From assembly GCA_963942565.1 (NCBI GenBank), contig OZ012700.1:669157-733156 (forward strand): a stretch of 64,000 bases of DNA, written 5' to 3'. The position numbers were made by a program, and so were the translations under genes. Shown in pieces: positions 36,366 through 48,059 of the stretch (position 1 is the first letter of the stretch; each line of letters begins with the position of its first letter). A model generated the notes under the pieces. The model did not search any database, was not told the origin of the DNA, and saw only the letters and a list, made by a program, of their open reading frames with translations. The stretch is from Maea johnstoni. Lineage: Eukaryota; Annelida; Polychaeta; Spionida; Magelonidae.

Positions 36366-36937
36366 TGTAACGGGGGAGCCCGGGCGGCGGGAGAACCCTG
36401 TTGCTGAGGGTGGAGAGGTGGGACAGCGGTTGGCCTTGGGAGGGAAGATAGAGTGGGGGGAGAAGTGGAGTAGGGCACTGGTTGGTGATGACGACTTCCT
36501 GCAGAGGGTCATGTGACAGACGGGTTGGGAGAATTGAAGAAGAAGGTCACGTCGCGAATGGTGTCAAGAATTGGAGAAGAACTTCCATTGAATTTGTGAG
36601 GGCAGCCGCTGGAACAAATCCCATCCCTGACGACGAGAAGTCCCAGAGGTTGGGCAACGACCCGAGAGAGTGCTGAGCCAGAAGAGCGGGAACAAAAGGT
36701 GAGTTTATTGTTCTTTCAGGATTGTATTGTATTCTATTTCAGCAACTGTGAATAGCCTAAAAGTGGGGTAGTTAGGTGTAGGGGGATTGGGAGGGGAGCA
36801 CATGGCCGCCGCGGGGAGATGAATGGTGGGGGTGTTGTTGTTTGCATATATGATTACTGGCCTTAACCAGCTGGTGATGTATAAATAACTCTAACAGGCA
36901 CTGCACGTCACGGCCTAGTGTTAAGTGTCCTGCCACA
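36366..36937 (+). repeat. 3' LTR of the Ty3/gypsy element
   Basis: Same length as the 5' LTR and identical by eye apart from about one base near the 3' end. Confidence 0.95.
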
Positions 36938-36941
36938 CTTT

Positions 36942-37115
36942 GACAAGGGAGTAATCATTAATTGCGATGATGCATCGCCCTGCTCACGGCGCCGATATTG
37001 CGGGTCAATAGAGGACTCACCATGATCGGGGCTGACCAAAACCAATGGAGCAATTTGTACAAATTCAAACTTGTGTCCAAACAGTCAATATTCATCCGCC
37101 CAATAGCACGACATT
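36942..37115. repeat. R1 repeat, third copy, right part
   Basis: GGGAGTAATCATTA, GCGATGATGCATCGCCCTGC and GGGCTGACCAAAA match 62247-62395. Similarity fades near CATTCTAGGC, where the other copies continue into the main body of R1. Confidence 0.8.
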
Positions 37116-37973
<858 letters not shown>

Positions 37974-37975
37974 CA

Positions 37976-39117
37976 CAGTCAAACCTGTAATAAGTGACCG
38001 TTCAAGGGAAATATCAAAAGTGGTCTCTTAAATGGTTGGTCTCTTAAGAAAGGTTTGGGGGTATGAGTGAGGCTAAGAAAAAACAAAGAATTTCTAAAAA
38101 TGACCAGCTATTACTGAGGTTGTTACGTTTAGCTGCATTTGTTGAAATTTCCTCATGATATCTTATGATTCAATTTTACCGATTATTGCATCATATCATT
38201 GTGCCCTTTCCAATATACAAGGCATTCAGGTGGCCGTTGAATGAAGGGCCATTTAGTCTGAGGGATAAGATTTCATTGTCGTTGGTCACGTCAAACAAGT
38301 GGTTGTTGAATCAAGGTAAAATGTACAGAGAATAGCCGTGGGGGATTTGAAACGGTCGTTCATGGCAAGTGGTCGTTTAAGAGAAGTGGTGCATAATTCT
38401 TTGTGGTCCGTACTGACACACTCTCAGGAATCGAATAAGTTGTGCAAGTATTTACTATTCTAATATACACATTTTTTTCATGTCATTTGTTGAAATTATT
38501 AATAAATTAATTCATGGAATTTATTAATTTCATTCTTAAAGATTTTCGCCAGCTTTTGTTTATGGTGTATTACTCTGTGGATTGTTTTGATCACTGTGAC
38601 TCATGATAAAGTGGTTCAATGTACTGCCTGCAATTGGGGTTAGCTTTTAGTGTCCCAAGTCTATCCTAGCATCTCCACATTGTGTATATCATCTTTTCTG
38701 ACCTTTTGACAGAAATCATGATGAAATAATTGAAATAGGCCAGTCCTTAGGCTTTAGTGCTGGTAAAAAGAGTGGCTAGTCAACAGGTATGCATCACTGA
38801 CTTATTTTCCAAAGTGCAGTGATTGATCTTGATGAACTGATTTCAACGAGAAATAATATTTCTTCCTAGGAATACACAGTAAAAAGCCCATTTGACTACC
38901 AATCTCTCATCAGATACCAACATGACAGACAGTTCACCAGTATTTCACTACATTTGTGTTTGTGCTAATCTGATAATCACAAATACAAATTGTCTGAAAT
39001 TGTAAAAATCTGACTTGGCTCTTCAATACTCTGCCTCTGACAAATGGCCCATTATAGGACTACCCCTTAAAGAGACCAACTTTGTGATTTCCCTTGAGTG
39101 GCCTCTTAGTACAGGTT

Positions 39118-39122
<5 letters not shown>
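37976..39122. mobile_element. Non-autonomous Tc1/mariner- or pogo-like element with long imperfect TIRs, 1.15 kb
   Basis: The left end CAGTCAAACCTGTAATAAGT and the right end, in reverse complement AGTCAAACCTGTACTAAG, start inverted repeats that extend imperfectly for about 55 bp through TTCAAGGGAAAT and TGGTCTCTTAA. The element lies between a (TA)n and a (CT)n tract, so the TSD is unreadable. No transposase ORF is seen. Confidence 0.7.

Positions 39123-39163
<41 letters not shown>
39120..39163. repeat. (CT)n microsatellite
   Basis: About 21 CT units directly abutting the right TIR of the preceding element. Confidence 0.95.
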
Positions 39164-39168
<5 letters not shown>

Positions 39169-41094
39169 TCCTCTAAAGCAAGCAACCCAGGCAATGAACA
39201 ATGGTTAGTCAAACCCACCCTAGAGAGTTGACCAGGCATTTGCTCTGAATTTCCAAGACAAATTTGTAAGTCCTGTGTGTTCCACACAGTGAAGGAGTTT
39301 AATCTTCATATGTGGTCTCTTGGGCAAACACTTGTCCTGTTGGACAAGTTCATGTCAATAGTGCCACAGAAATAATAATTTTAGTGTTGGACGATACTTC
39401 ATATTAAGCCCTGAAAATATGTTGTAAGATGTTGGGGAGGGGGTGGCAATGCCAGACCTCTATTCCCCAGGTTAGGTTTAGGACTTTAATGATTTTGGGG
39501 TTTATTATACCTTTAAGATGCATGCAAATTGTATTGACTATTCCACCAAAAGGCAGGATATCTTTGCTACCCTGTACCATTACATAAGGGCACTTATAGT
39601 AGAGCAAACTTATACTCTGTGTCTCCCCCTCTTTCACAAACCATGCCCTTATACCAATTATAAAATAATATTAGCATGTCATTGCTATATTCTTGTTTCA
39701 AATTTATGCAATTTAAATCACGAAAAAAGTATTTTTTCAGATTTTGATCAAAAGCGCTCCTATCAGATATCAAATTAAACAAGTTTGCTGATACTATTAT
39801 CTTATCTAAAAATAAATGTTGTAAAAAGCAGTTCTTTCTCATTTCCATCTGAAAACCTGAAAAATAGGTTATAAAATTTGAACAGAGTAACAATTTAAAA
39901 CCTTCCCTCCAGGGACTGACGTTAACTTTTGAAGGCACATGCCCATTTGGGCAGAGACAACCCAAGTTCTGCTTGCCCGAATAAAAATTCAATTTGCATT
40001 TTTATGAGAATAAACACTAAAGAGGCATACAATTTAGAATTACAATCGCACTGTGTGTAGTTTCTCAGTCTAACGTTTTGCATGGGTTAAGTGGGAATAT
40101 TGACTGGCCCATTCAGGCTTTTAGATTAGGCCATGAACTTGCCCAAAACCACGTTTTTTAACATTGAACTTGCCCCGCGCAACCAGACAAGCCTTAGTGT
40201 CGGACCCTGCCCTCCTGTTTGACCTTTCCTTTTCATTCCAGAAAGTTGATGGTCCTTAGTTCTGAACTGTGGCTGAAAGATCACATGGTTTTCCAATATG
40301 TATCTCTCACTGGCAGGGCAAAAGCAAACAAAAAACAACCCAAACTGTAAACAACTGAGACTGGGGTGAAGGGAAAAATAGCACCACTGGGGGTTGTTAC
40401 AAATAGCACTATTAGCACTAATCTCCTTGACAATCATTCACTGAGTTTGGCAGAGGATTGTTCCCGAACCAAAAATAAATCTGGGGTTAACTTGTGAATA
40501 TAGGGTCACTTTCAGATTCTTACATTCGTTGAAGCATACAATATAGTGGCTTGAAATTTGGAATACTTATAGGCCAGAGTATTTGAAGTGAGTAATAACT
40601 TAATTTTTCCAATTCTGATTTCTTCAAAGGTTATGAAATCTTAAAGTTGATCTTTTTCTCGTTTTCAACAAAAATTTCATAAGAGAAATGGTTGTATAGT
40701 TTGACCGGAGTAAAAAATAAAAAGTGATAGAGGTTCCATCACAAGTATATAGGAAGAAAAATAATCTTGTACCAATGAGTGATTTAGTATTGTTATAGAA
40801 GCTTGCGGAGTCCAAAGACACAAAATCACCGACTATACAAATATACAAGTTTCATCATGAAGTTAGCGATCTCAATTTAGTCAGAAAAAAGGCTGCCTAT
40901 GCACTAGGTTCAACAGGAGCTCTGCTTTTACGCTTAAATGATTTACCCTAAAAATCTTACACTAGGTACCTTTGTGCTGCCTAATCCTCATCAGAGGAGC
41001 TTTCACTCAATACATACTTTGCATAGCATTTATTGTCAAATAAAAGCATGGTAGAAGCTAAAATGAAATGAAGAGATAAGCCCCATAAGCTACC
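39164..41094. other. Stretch without recognisable gene
   Basis: AT-rich sequence; short ORFs lack motifs and none is conserved elsewhere in the window. No TIR pairs noticed. Confidence 0.5.
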
Positions 41095-41333
41095 TTAATA
41101 CCACCACAATCAATTGGCCAAAAATGTATTTCATACTCAGGGCCCAAAGTTTGGAATGGCTTAACTGAAGCAATCAGATGTGCACCATCTCTACCTTCCT
41201 TCAAGTCTCGATACCTAAAAGCAATGTACTGTACTACTTTGTAACCCTGGGGCCCTCAGACTACTTGTAAACATGCCAGAGGGCCTCAGGGAAGATCCTT
41301 ACCATTGGACTGAGTTACCCTCTTTAAATAAAG

Positions 41334-41373
<40 letters not shown>
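41095..41373 (+). pseudogene. 3' end of a second LINE type (CR1/Jockey-group-like) with (ATT)n tail
   Basis: The frame YSGPKVWNGLTEAIRCAPSL followed by PSFKSRYLKAMYCTTL and a stop is the usual C-terminus of reverse transcriptases of the CR1/L2/Jockey group (GPKLWNSLP...SFK). A 3' UTR of about 110 bp ends TTTAAATAAAG and then (ATT)n. Everything upstream is missing, the usual 5' truncation. Confidence 0.7.
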
Positions 41374-41375
<2 letters not shown>

Positions 41376-42348
41376 ATTCATATGATATACACTGCTAAAA
41401 TAAGGTTAAGATATAAGACCAAAAATACCAAGGTAAACGTTTTGATATTTTTTTTATTCATTCTCCGTCATGTCAAGAAATACAATGGATGGTCTGAATA
41501 ACAAGATATGAATAAAGTGAAGTGGTTTGAATCATCATATGTAATAAGTAATGGATAACAAGACATGTATAACATAGTAACTTGCATAACATAGTAAGTT
41601 GTGATTAAAAGTAAGTTGCTCCTTTTATCATAGAGATTAGCAAGAAGTTAGTATACATGTATACTCTTTATCAAATACTCTTTTGCGACCTTTGATGTAA
41701 TGTCTGTATTTCTCTTGAAAATATTTTTTTGATGCATATTAAGTGAGCTTTTACATCTAACTTCATGGCATTGTAGATTGTTTACTTAGTGAGAAGAATA
41801 AAGCTGCGAGGGCCTTTTCCTTTTTCGAGGTCGCCCGTCACAATTTTAGAGGAGGATAGATTACAATTTTCTATAACTAATTCTATAATCCAGTCCTTGA
41901 TTTCAAGGCCAACTTTTCATATAAGGAAACCTGGACAGTTTGTAAAAAAATAAATGTATAACACATCATATTATATAATGCCAGGAATCTACAATGTAAG
42001 CTGTCAATGCAAATTCCAAATTAGTCAACAGTTCTGGAGTAACACTACGCAGTAGTCCAAGAGCCGAGCACTTGACTTGAGGTCACCAGGGATAGGTTTC
42101 ATCAGGCTATGCTAAGAATACATGATTTACCTTTCTAATACTGATAAAGATCTACCTAATTATTCCCAAGCTGTGAGAAGATAAAGTAAAAGTTCCAAGG
42201 ATAGCACTGTGAGATCCCAGACAAATAAACTATCACTTTCAAAGGAAATTTGTTGGTTTTGTCGATAATAACTTACATAAATCCTTCAAGGGGGCCTTTT
42301 ACAAATGGATTAAGCTAACACAATAGTATCTGGGTGTTGTGATTTGTG
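41374..42348. other. Stretch without recognisable gene
   Basis: Unique-looking AT-rich sequence with no supported ORF, TIR or tandem repeat. Confidence 0.5.
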
Positions 42349-42548
<200 letters not shown>

Positions 42549-42634
42549 TTGCGAACACATATAGCTTTGATATGAGAACTATTTATTGAAATGCCCTTAA
42601 CAAAATCACAATAAAGAGTAGTTAATGTCTTGAA

Positions 42635-43175
42635 TCATACATCCTGATTTTCCTGTTTAATGGATAAGCTGCTGGTATCATCTTTCATTTCTTTTTTTAT
42701 AGGAACACACTCTCCTTTCACAACAACCCACTGCTGCGGTTCCACTGACTCTGGGCCTGAAGTGTGAAGTGTCTGCTCTAAGTGTAACTTCATATGCTGT
42801 TGTAGATGTAAGGTTGTAGGAAATGTCTCATGGCAATGTTTACACTGAAAAGGGCTTTCCACAAAGTGTGCATTTCAGATGTGAAGAACGGGAGAATGCC
42901 TTGCCACAAACCTCACACTTGAATGGTCTTTCCCCCGTGTGAATTCTCTTATGATCTTTCAGATGTGAAATCCGGAAGAATGCTCTGTCACATATCTCAC
43001 ATTTGAATGGTCTTTCCCCTGTGTGAGTTCTTTTGTGCTTCATGAGAGTTGAAGAATTGGGATATGCTCTATCACATATCTCACACTGGTGTTGACTTTC
43101 CCCTGTGTGAATAACTTTATGGGCTTTTAGATGTGAACTCCGAGTAAATGCTATATCACACACATCACACTTATA
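42635..43175 (-). pseudogene. Partial, frameshifted duplicate of the 32-finger gene 3' end
   Basis: Minus-strand fingers begin abruptly at YKCDVCDIAF (43175). Three complete fingers (CDVC, CEICDRAY, CEICDRAF) are followed by FKCEVCGKAFSRSSHL, then a net 11-bp deletion near 42880 relative to 44795 shifts the frame. The last finger (CKHCHETF) and the family tail (ESVEPQQWVV, VPIKKE, IKQENQDV) continue in the new frame to 42635. The closest relative is the block of the neighbouring 32-finger gene around 44700-45130, plus that gene's tail. The frame is open further upstream to 43370 but that sequence has no finger homology. 3' UTR text (AGCTTTGATATGAGAA against AGCTTTAATGTGAGAA) is also shared. 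An AATAAA signal lies near 42586 on the minus strand. Confidence 0.8.
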
Positions 43176-43548
43176 TAGCCATACACTGGTGATTGCCGAT
43201 CGTAGCGTATATGCCATTATTGTACTTTCACGCTCTCCCTGTTCAGCACACTTAGACGCTTGGCACAACAACTCTGCATGTAACAAGATAGTTGATTGAT
43301 CAATATTACGATCTTGCGGCGAATATGAACAGAGAGAACGCGTAGGAACTGCAGAAATGGCATAATTCAATGCTGCTGTTTTGCAGACACGGCAAGAGGA
43401 AAAGTATGTGATTTCGTGATTTCGCTTTTCTTCTGGGGGGAAGTTTTACAAGGTTTTTCATGACAGTTGCGCTGACCGTTCCTCCTCTAACCGTTAAAAA
43501 TAGGGGCTGTGCGCTTAATCGGTCATGTGCGCTTAATCGGAAGAGTAT
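43176..43548. other. Spacer between zinc-finger duplicate and 32-finger gene
   Basis: No homology to fingers. Contains a direct repeat of GTGCGCTTAATCGG at about 43509-43540. Its origin is not recognised. Confidence 0.5.
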
Positions 43549-43584
<36 letters not shown>

Positions 43585-43605
43585 TATATATATATACATA
43601 TATAA

Positions 43606-43656
<51 letters not shown>

Positions 43657-43665
43657 CGCGTGTGT
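43549..43665. repeat. (TA)n(TG)n compound microsatellite, 3' of the 32-finger gene
   Basis: TA units with a few AAAT interruptions, then GT/GC units. Confidence 0.95.
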
Positions 43666-43749
43666 GTAAACAAGTATAGCTTTAATGTGAGAAGTAATTT
43701 TTGAAATGGCCTTAACAAAATGACAATAAAGAGTGGGTAAGGTTTTGAA

Positions 43750-46614
43750 TCATAAATCCTGATTTTCCTGTTTAATGGATAAGCTGCTAGTATCATCTTT
43801 CATTTCTTGTTTTATAGGAACACACTCTTCTTTTACAACAACCCACTGTTGTGGTTCCACTGACTCTGGGCCTGAAGTGTGAGGGGTCTGCTCTAAGTGT
43901 GACTTCATATGCTGTTGTAGATGTAAGGTTGTAGTAAATGTTTCATGGCAATGTTCACACTGAGAGGGGTTGGCCAGAAAGTGTGTACTTCTATGTCTTG
44001 TCAGATGTGAAGAACGGGAGAATGCCTTGCCACAAACCTCACACTTGAATGGCCTTTCCCTTGTGTGAATTCTTGTATGAGCTTTCAGATGTGAAGAAGA
44101 GAAGAATGCTCTGTCACATATCTCACATTTGAATGGTCTTTCCCCTGTGTGAGTTCTTTTATGCCTTGCCAGAGTTGAGAAATTTGGATATATTTTATCA
44201 CATATCTCACACTGGAATGGACTTTCTGTAGTCTCTGTGTGAGTTTTTTTATGCTTCACTTTATCCGTGTAATTGGAGAATGCTTTATTACATAGCTCAC
44301 ATTGGAATTCTCGGTGGATTCTTTTATGCCGTATTAGAAGTGAAGATTTGCAGAACTTTTTACCACATAATTCACAATGGAATGGGCTTTCCTTAGTACA
44401 AATTCTTTTATGGTTCTCCAACGCTATAGACCGGGAGAATGCCTTATCACATAGCTCACACTGGAATAGTGTTTTCAATGTGTGACTTTGTTTGTGCTTA
44501 GCCAGAGTTGAGGAATTTGGATATATTTTATCACATATCTCACACTGAAATGGACTTTCTGTGGTCTGTGGGCTAGAGGTGTGAAGTGTCTGCTCTATGT
44601 GTGACTTCATATGCTGTTGTAAATGTATGGTTGTAGTAAATGTCTCATGACAATGTTCACATTGAAAATGCAAACTTCTATGTGTTGTGTGAGGGGTCTG
44701 CTCTAAGTGTGACTTCATATGCTGTTGTAGATGTAAGTTTGTGATAAATGTCTCATGACAATGTTCACACTGAAAGGGGCTTTCCACAAAGTGTGCACTG
44801 CTATGTCTTGTCAGATGTGAAGAATGGGAGAATGCCTTGCCACAAACCTCACACCTGAATGGTCTTTCCCCTGTGTGAATTCTTTGATGATCTTTCAGAT
44901 GTGAAGTCTGGAAGAATGCTCTGTCACATATTTCACATTTGAATGGTCTTTCCCCTGTGTGAGTTCTTTTGTGCCTCTCTAGAGATGAAGAATTGGGATA
45001 TACTTTATCACATATCTCACACTGATGTTCACTTTCCCCTGTGTGAATTACTTTATGAGCTTTCAAATGCGAACTCCGAGAAAATGCTCGATCACATACA
45101 TCACACTTGTATGGTCTTTCCTCTGTGTGAGTTTTTTTATGCTTCACTTTATCCGTGTAATTGGAGAACGCTTTATTACAAAGCTCACATTGGAATTCTC
45201 TGTGAATTCGTTTATGCCGTATTAGAAGTGAAGATTTGCAGAACTTTTTATCACATGATTCACAATGGAATGGGCTTTCCTTAGTACGAATTCCTTTATG
45301 GTTTTCCAATGCTGAAGACTGTGTGAATGCCTTATCACATAGCTCACACTGGAATGGTCTTTTCCCTGTGTGAATTCTTTTGTGCTTCGCCAGAGTTGAT
45401 GAATTTGAAAATATCTTATTACATACCTCACACTGGTGTGACTTCATATGATGCTTCAGATATGAGTTTGTGGTAAATGTCTCATCGCAATGTTCACACT
45501 TTAAGGGTCTTTCCTCAGTGTGTAAACTTCTATGACTTGCCATATGCGAAGACTGGGAGAATGTTTTAAAACAAACATCACACTTAAATGGCTTTTCCCC
45601 TGTGTGAATTCTTTTATGGTCTAACAGATGTGATTTCCGGGAGAATGTTTTACCACAAACCTCACACTGAAATGGCCTTTCCCCTGTGTGAATACTTTTA
45701 TGCCGAATCATTAGTGAATCTGTGGTAAATGTCTCATGGCAATGTTCACACTTAAAGGGCCTTTCCATAAAGTGTGTACTTCTATGTGTTGACAGATGTG
45801 AAGACTGAGAGAAAGTCTTGCTACACACATCACACTTAAAAGGTCTCTCCCCTGTATGAATTCTTTTATGATCGGTCAGATGTGAATTGTGGGAGAATGC
45901 TTTATCACATAGCTCACATTGGAATGGCCTTTTCCCTGTGTGAATCTTTTTATGCTGAATCAGAAGTGAGGTTGAGTTAAATGTCTTGTTGCAATGTTCA
46001 CACTGAAAGGGTCGACGACTTTCCTCAATGTGTGTTCCTTTATGAATCACAAGATGTGAAGACTGGGAGAATGCCTTGCCACAAACCTCACACTTAAATG
46101 GTCTTTCTCCTGTGTGAATTCTTTTATGATTTTTCAGATGTGAAGACTTATAAAATGCTTTATCACATACCTCACATTTGTATGGCCTCTCCCCAGTGTG
46201 AGTTCTTTTATGCAATACCAGACTCGTTGAGTATGCAAATGCTTTATCACATAGTTCACACTGAAATCTTTTCTCCCCAGTGTGGATTATTTTATGTTGT
46301 CTTAGAGAATCTGCCTGTGTGAAAGCCTTACCACACAATTTACACTGAAAAGGTTTCTCCCCTGTGTGAATTCTTTTATGCTGTATAAGCTTTCCTGCTG
46401 TATAGAATGCTTTATTACATATCTTACACTGAAATGGCCTTTCCCCTGTGTGGATTATTTTATGTTGTTTCAGTGTTCCTGCCTGTGTGAAAGACTTATC
46501 ACACAGCTCACACTTGAAAGGCTTCTCCCCTGTGTGAGTTCTATTATGCTGAATCAGATTTCCAGCTCTAGGAAATGCTTTATCACATATCTTACACTGG
46601 AATGGCCTTTCCAT
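43750..46614 (-). CDS. C2H2 zinc-finger protein, 32 fingers
   Basis: A 954-residue ORF, nearly all Kruppel-type fingers, predicted to be a nuclear DNA-binding protein. I count 32 units; number 16 has Arg and number 26 Cys in place of the last His. Linkers are TGE(R/K)PF in the first half and vary later (HFMERPF, HFVESPF, HREF). The tail is the family tail with ESVEPQQWVVV, VPIKQE and SIKQEN. Internal history is visible: fingers 15-23 resemble 25-32 in order, and after fingers 23 and 24 lie short relics of the tail (HLEQTPHT, HIEQTLHTSSP), as if formerly separate arrays were fused. The ATG precedes the first finger with PTMERPF, like the other genes. No N-terminal effector domain is visible; 5' exons probably exist (acceptor at 47228-47229). 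Confidence 0.85.
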   Translation of the reverse strand: MERPFQCKICDKAFPRAGNLIQHNRTHTGEKPFKCELCDKSFTQAGTLKQHKIIHTGERPFQCKICNKAFYTAGKLIQHKRIHTGEKPFQCKLCGKAFTQADSLRQHKIIHTGEKRFQCELCDKAFAYSTSLVLHKRTHTGERPYKCEVCDKAFYKSSHLKNHKRIHTGERPFKCEVCGKAFSQSSHLVIHKGTHIEESRRPFQCEHCNKTFNSTSLLIQHKKIHTGKRPFQCELCDKAFSHNSHLTDHKRIHTGERPFKCDVCSKTFSQSSHLSTHRSTHFMERPFKCEHCHETFTTDSLMIRHKSIHTGERPFQCEVCGKTFSRKSHLLDHKRIHTGEKPFKCDVCFKTFSQSSHMASHRSLHTEERPLKCEHCDETFTTNSYLKHHMKSHQCEVCNKIFSNSSTLAKHKRIHTGKRPFQCELCDKAFTQSSALENHKGIRTKESPFHCESCDKKFCKSSLLIRHKRIHREFQCELCNKAFSNYTDKVKHKKTHTEERPYKCDVCDRAFSRSSHLKAHKVIHTGESEHQCEICDKVYPNSSSLERHKRTHTGERPFKCEICDRAFFQTSHLKDHQRIHTGERPFRCEVCGKAFSHSSHLTRHSSAHFVESPFQCEHCHETFITNLHLQQHMKSHLEQTPHTTHRSLHFQCEHCHETFTTTIHLQQHMKSHIEQTLHTSSPQTTESPFQCEICDKIYPNSSTLAKHKQSHTLKTLFQCELCDKAFSRSIALENHKRICTKESPFHCELCGKKFCKSSLLIRHKRIHREFQCELCNKAFSNYTDKVKHKKTHTETTESPFQCEICDKIYPNFSTLARHKRTHTGERPFKCEICDRAFFSSSHLKAHTRIHTRERPFKCEVCGKAFSRSSHLTRHRSTHFLANPSQCEHCHETFTTTLHLQQHMKSHLEQTPHTSGPESVEPQQWVVVKEECVPIKQEMKDDTSSLSIKQENQDL

Positions 46615-46639
46615 AGTTGGTCGACCTGAAGAGTAAATT

Positions 46640-47165
46640 GTGTGATTTCCTATGATGGTCCAGAGGTTGTGGCAAATGTCTCAGCAATGTGCACACTGAG
46701 GTCTTTCCTCAGTGTGTGTTCTTCTGTGACTTGCAAGACCTAAAAACTGAGAGAAGCCTTACAATATACATCACAGACTGTAATTCACAACGAAATAAGA
46801 ATGCATTATCACATGTATCACACTGAAATTGCTTTTCCCCTATGTGGATTCTTTTACGGATCAGTCCATAATAATAGGAAAATGCTTCCTCACACAGAAT
46901 CCACTTGAATGGTGTTTCCCCTCTGTGTGAATCACTTTATGCTGTGTAAGTCCTTGGAAGTTAGAGAATGCCCTCTGTATATCTCACATCAGAATGTTTT
47001 TTCCACTGTGTGAATTCTTTATGATGTACCAGATTGCCAGACTGGAATGTGCTCCATCAAAAAGCGCACCCCATAAAGCTAGTTCACTTCTGTGAATCTG
47101 TCTTTGCTGTATTACAAAGTCTGTGCTCCTGTAAGGTATTTTCCTTGTGATATATGAGCAATGTC
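46640..47165 (-). pseudogene. Decayed zinc-finger relics upstream of the 32-finger gene
   Basis: On the minus strand, finger-like text recurs about every 84 bp (CACACTG, TCACA and TGTGTGAATTC blocks at 46690, 46810, 46900, 46990 and 47080) but frames and ligands are broken by many small changes. It appears to be an older 5' extension of the array that now lies in the 5' UTR or intron. Confidence 0.7.
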
Positions 47166-47227
47166 TTTGTCATCATCAGGATTACTGGACTTGAGATTCT
47201 TCAGTACCAAATTCCTAAGTTCAAGAC

Positions 47228-47229
47228 CT
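47228..47229 (-). other. Predicted splice acceptor upstream of the 32-finger gene
   Basis: On the minus strand TGTTTTCTTTCCTTTCAG precedes GTCTTGAACTTAGGAATTTG. The downstream peptide LELRNLVLKNLKSS resembles the one after the acceptor near the 12-finger gene. Confidence 0.55.
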
Positions 47230-48059
47230 GAAAGGAAAGAAAACACAAAGTAAATGTAGAGTTCACAATGGAAAGGTGGCTCAACATAGAAATAATGAAA
47301 AGGTAGCAAAATACAGACAGAATTTATGTATTAACCTTTGAATGGCTATTGAATTTATTTTAGAAATGTATTATGAAAAAAATGAAAAAGATTTTATTGT
47401 TCATTATTGGCACAAGAGCATAAGCCAGTACGATGCCAGAGCATCACTAAAAACTCCTAAATCTCAATGATCATGATAGAAAACTTAGAATCTATCTAGA
47501 AGTCAAGGAAATCACAAACAAACATGATGCAATCAAGGGGTGGACTTATGGCCTTGTTTGGTAATCTCTCTTAGGGCTGTTCCAGAAAAAATGTCTTGCA
47601 GGGAGGGAGGAGGACGCTCACATTTTCGTATACCCCGCCCACCCAGTACTCAGTAAAATGTGATTTGTAAAGGCCCTGTGCACAGGCCCATGTTGTACTA
47701 ACTGTTGTACATGTTGGTCAGCAAGCTTGGTTGACCAAGCTGATCTAGGTGAAAAATGCCCCATCACACAACTGTTGTATGATTGCAAAATCAGCTCAGA
47801 TTGTGCTAATTTTTAAATTAGAATGGGACAGTTCAAATTTTGAAATTACACATATTCTGAAGTCTCTCAACTTATTGGAAGATGTTTGGAGCCAATTATA
47901 TATTGCGCAATAGTTGCAAGTCAGAAAATATGGTGAGACATTTATGGCAAGACATTCATGTAATATTCTCACAAATTTCATAAGATATTAGTACAACAGC
48001 AAGTCTGAGTATTGGACGCATACAATATTTGTGAGACAATTGCAAGTCTGAATATCACT
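47230..48059. other. Probable upstream or intron region of the 32-finger gene
   Basis: No ORF with domains and no repeats recognised. Confidence 0.4.

Larger units (their letters stand above)
23456..36937 (+). mobile_element. Ty3/gypsy (Metaviridae) LTR retrotransposon, 13482 bp, young and nearly whole
   Basis: Two LTRs of 572 bp, TG...CA bounded, differ at only about one position. A CTTT duplication flanks the element (23452-23455, 36938-36941). The R1 copy at 62233 has no insertion and confirms the limits. Order of parts: LTR, primer-binding site, gag with three zinc knuckles, protease, reverse transcriptase, RNase H, PHD finger, integrase, a 1.8-kb spacer, a third ORF with two C2H2-like fingers, a purine-rich tract, LTR. 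The order RT, RNase H, integrase defines Ty3/gypsy. It looks almost whole, with about one break in pol. LTR identity implies a very recent insertion. It is much GC-richer than its surroundings. Confidence 0.92.
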
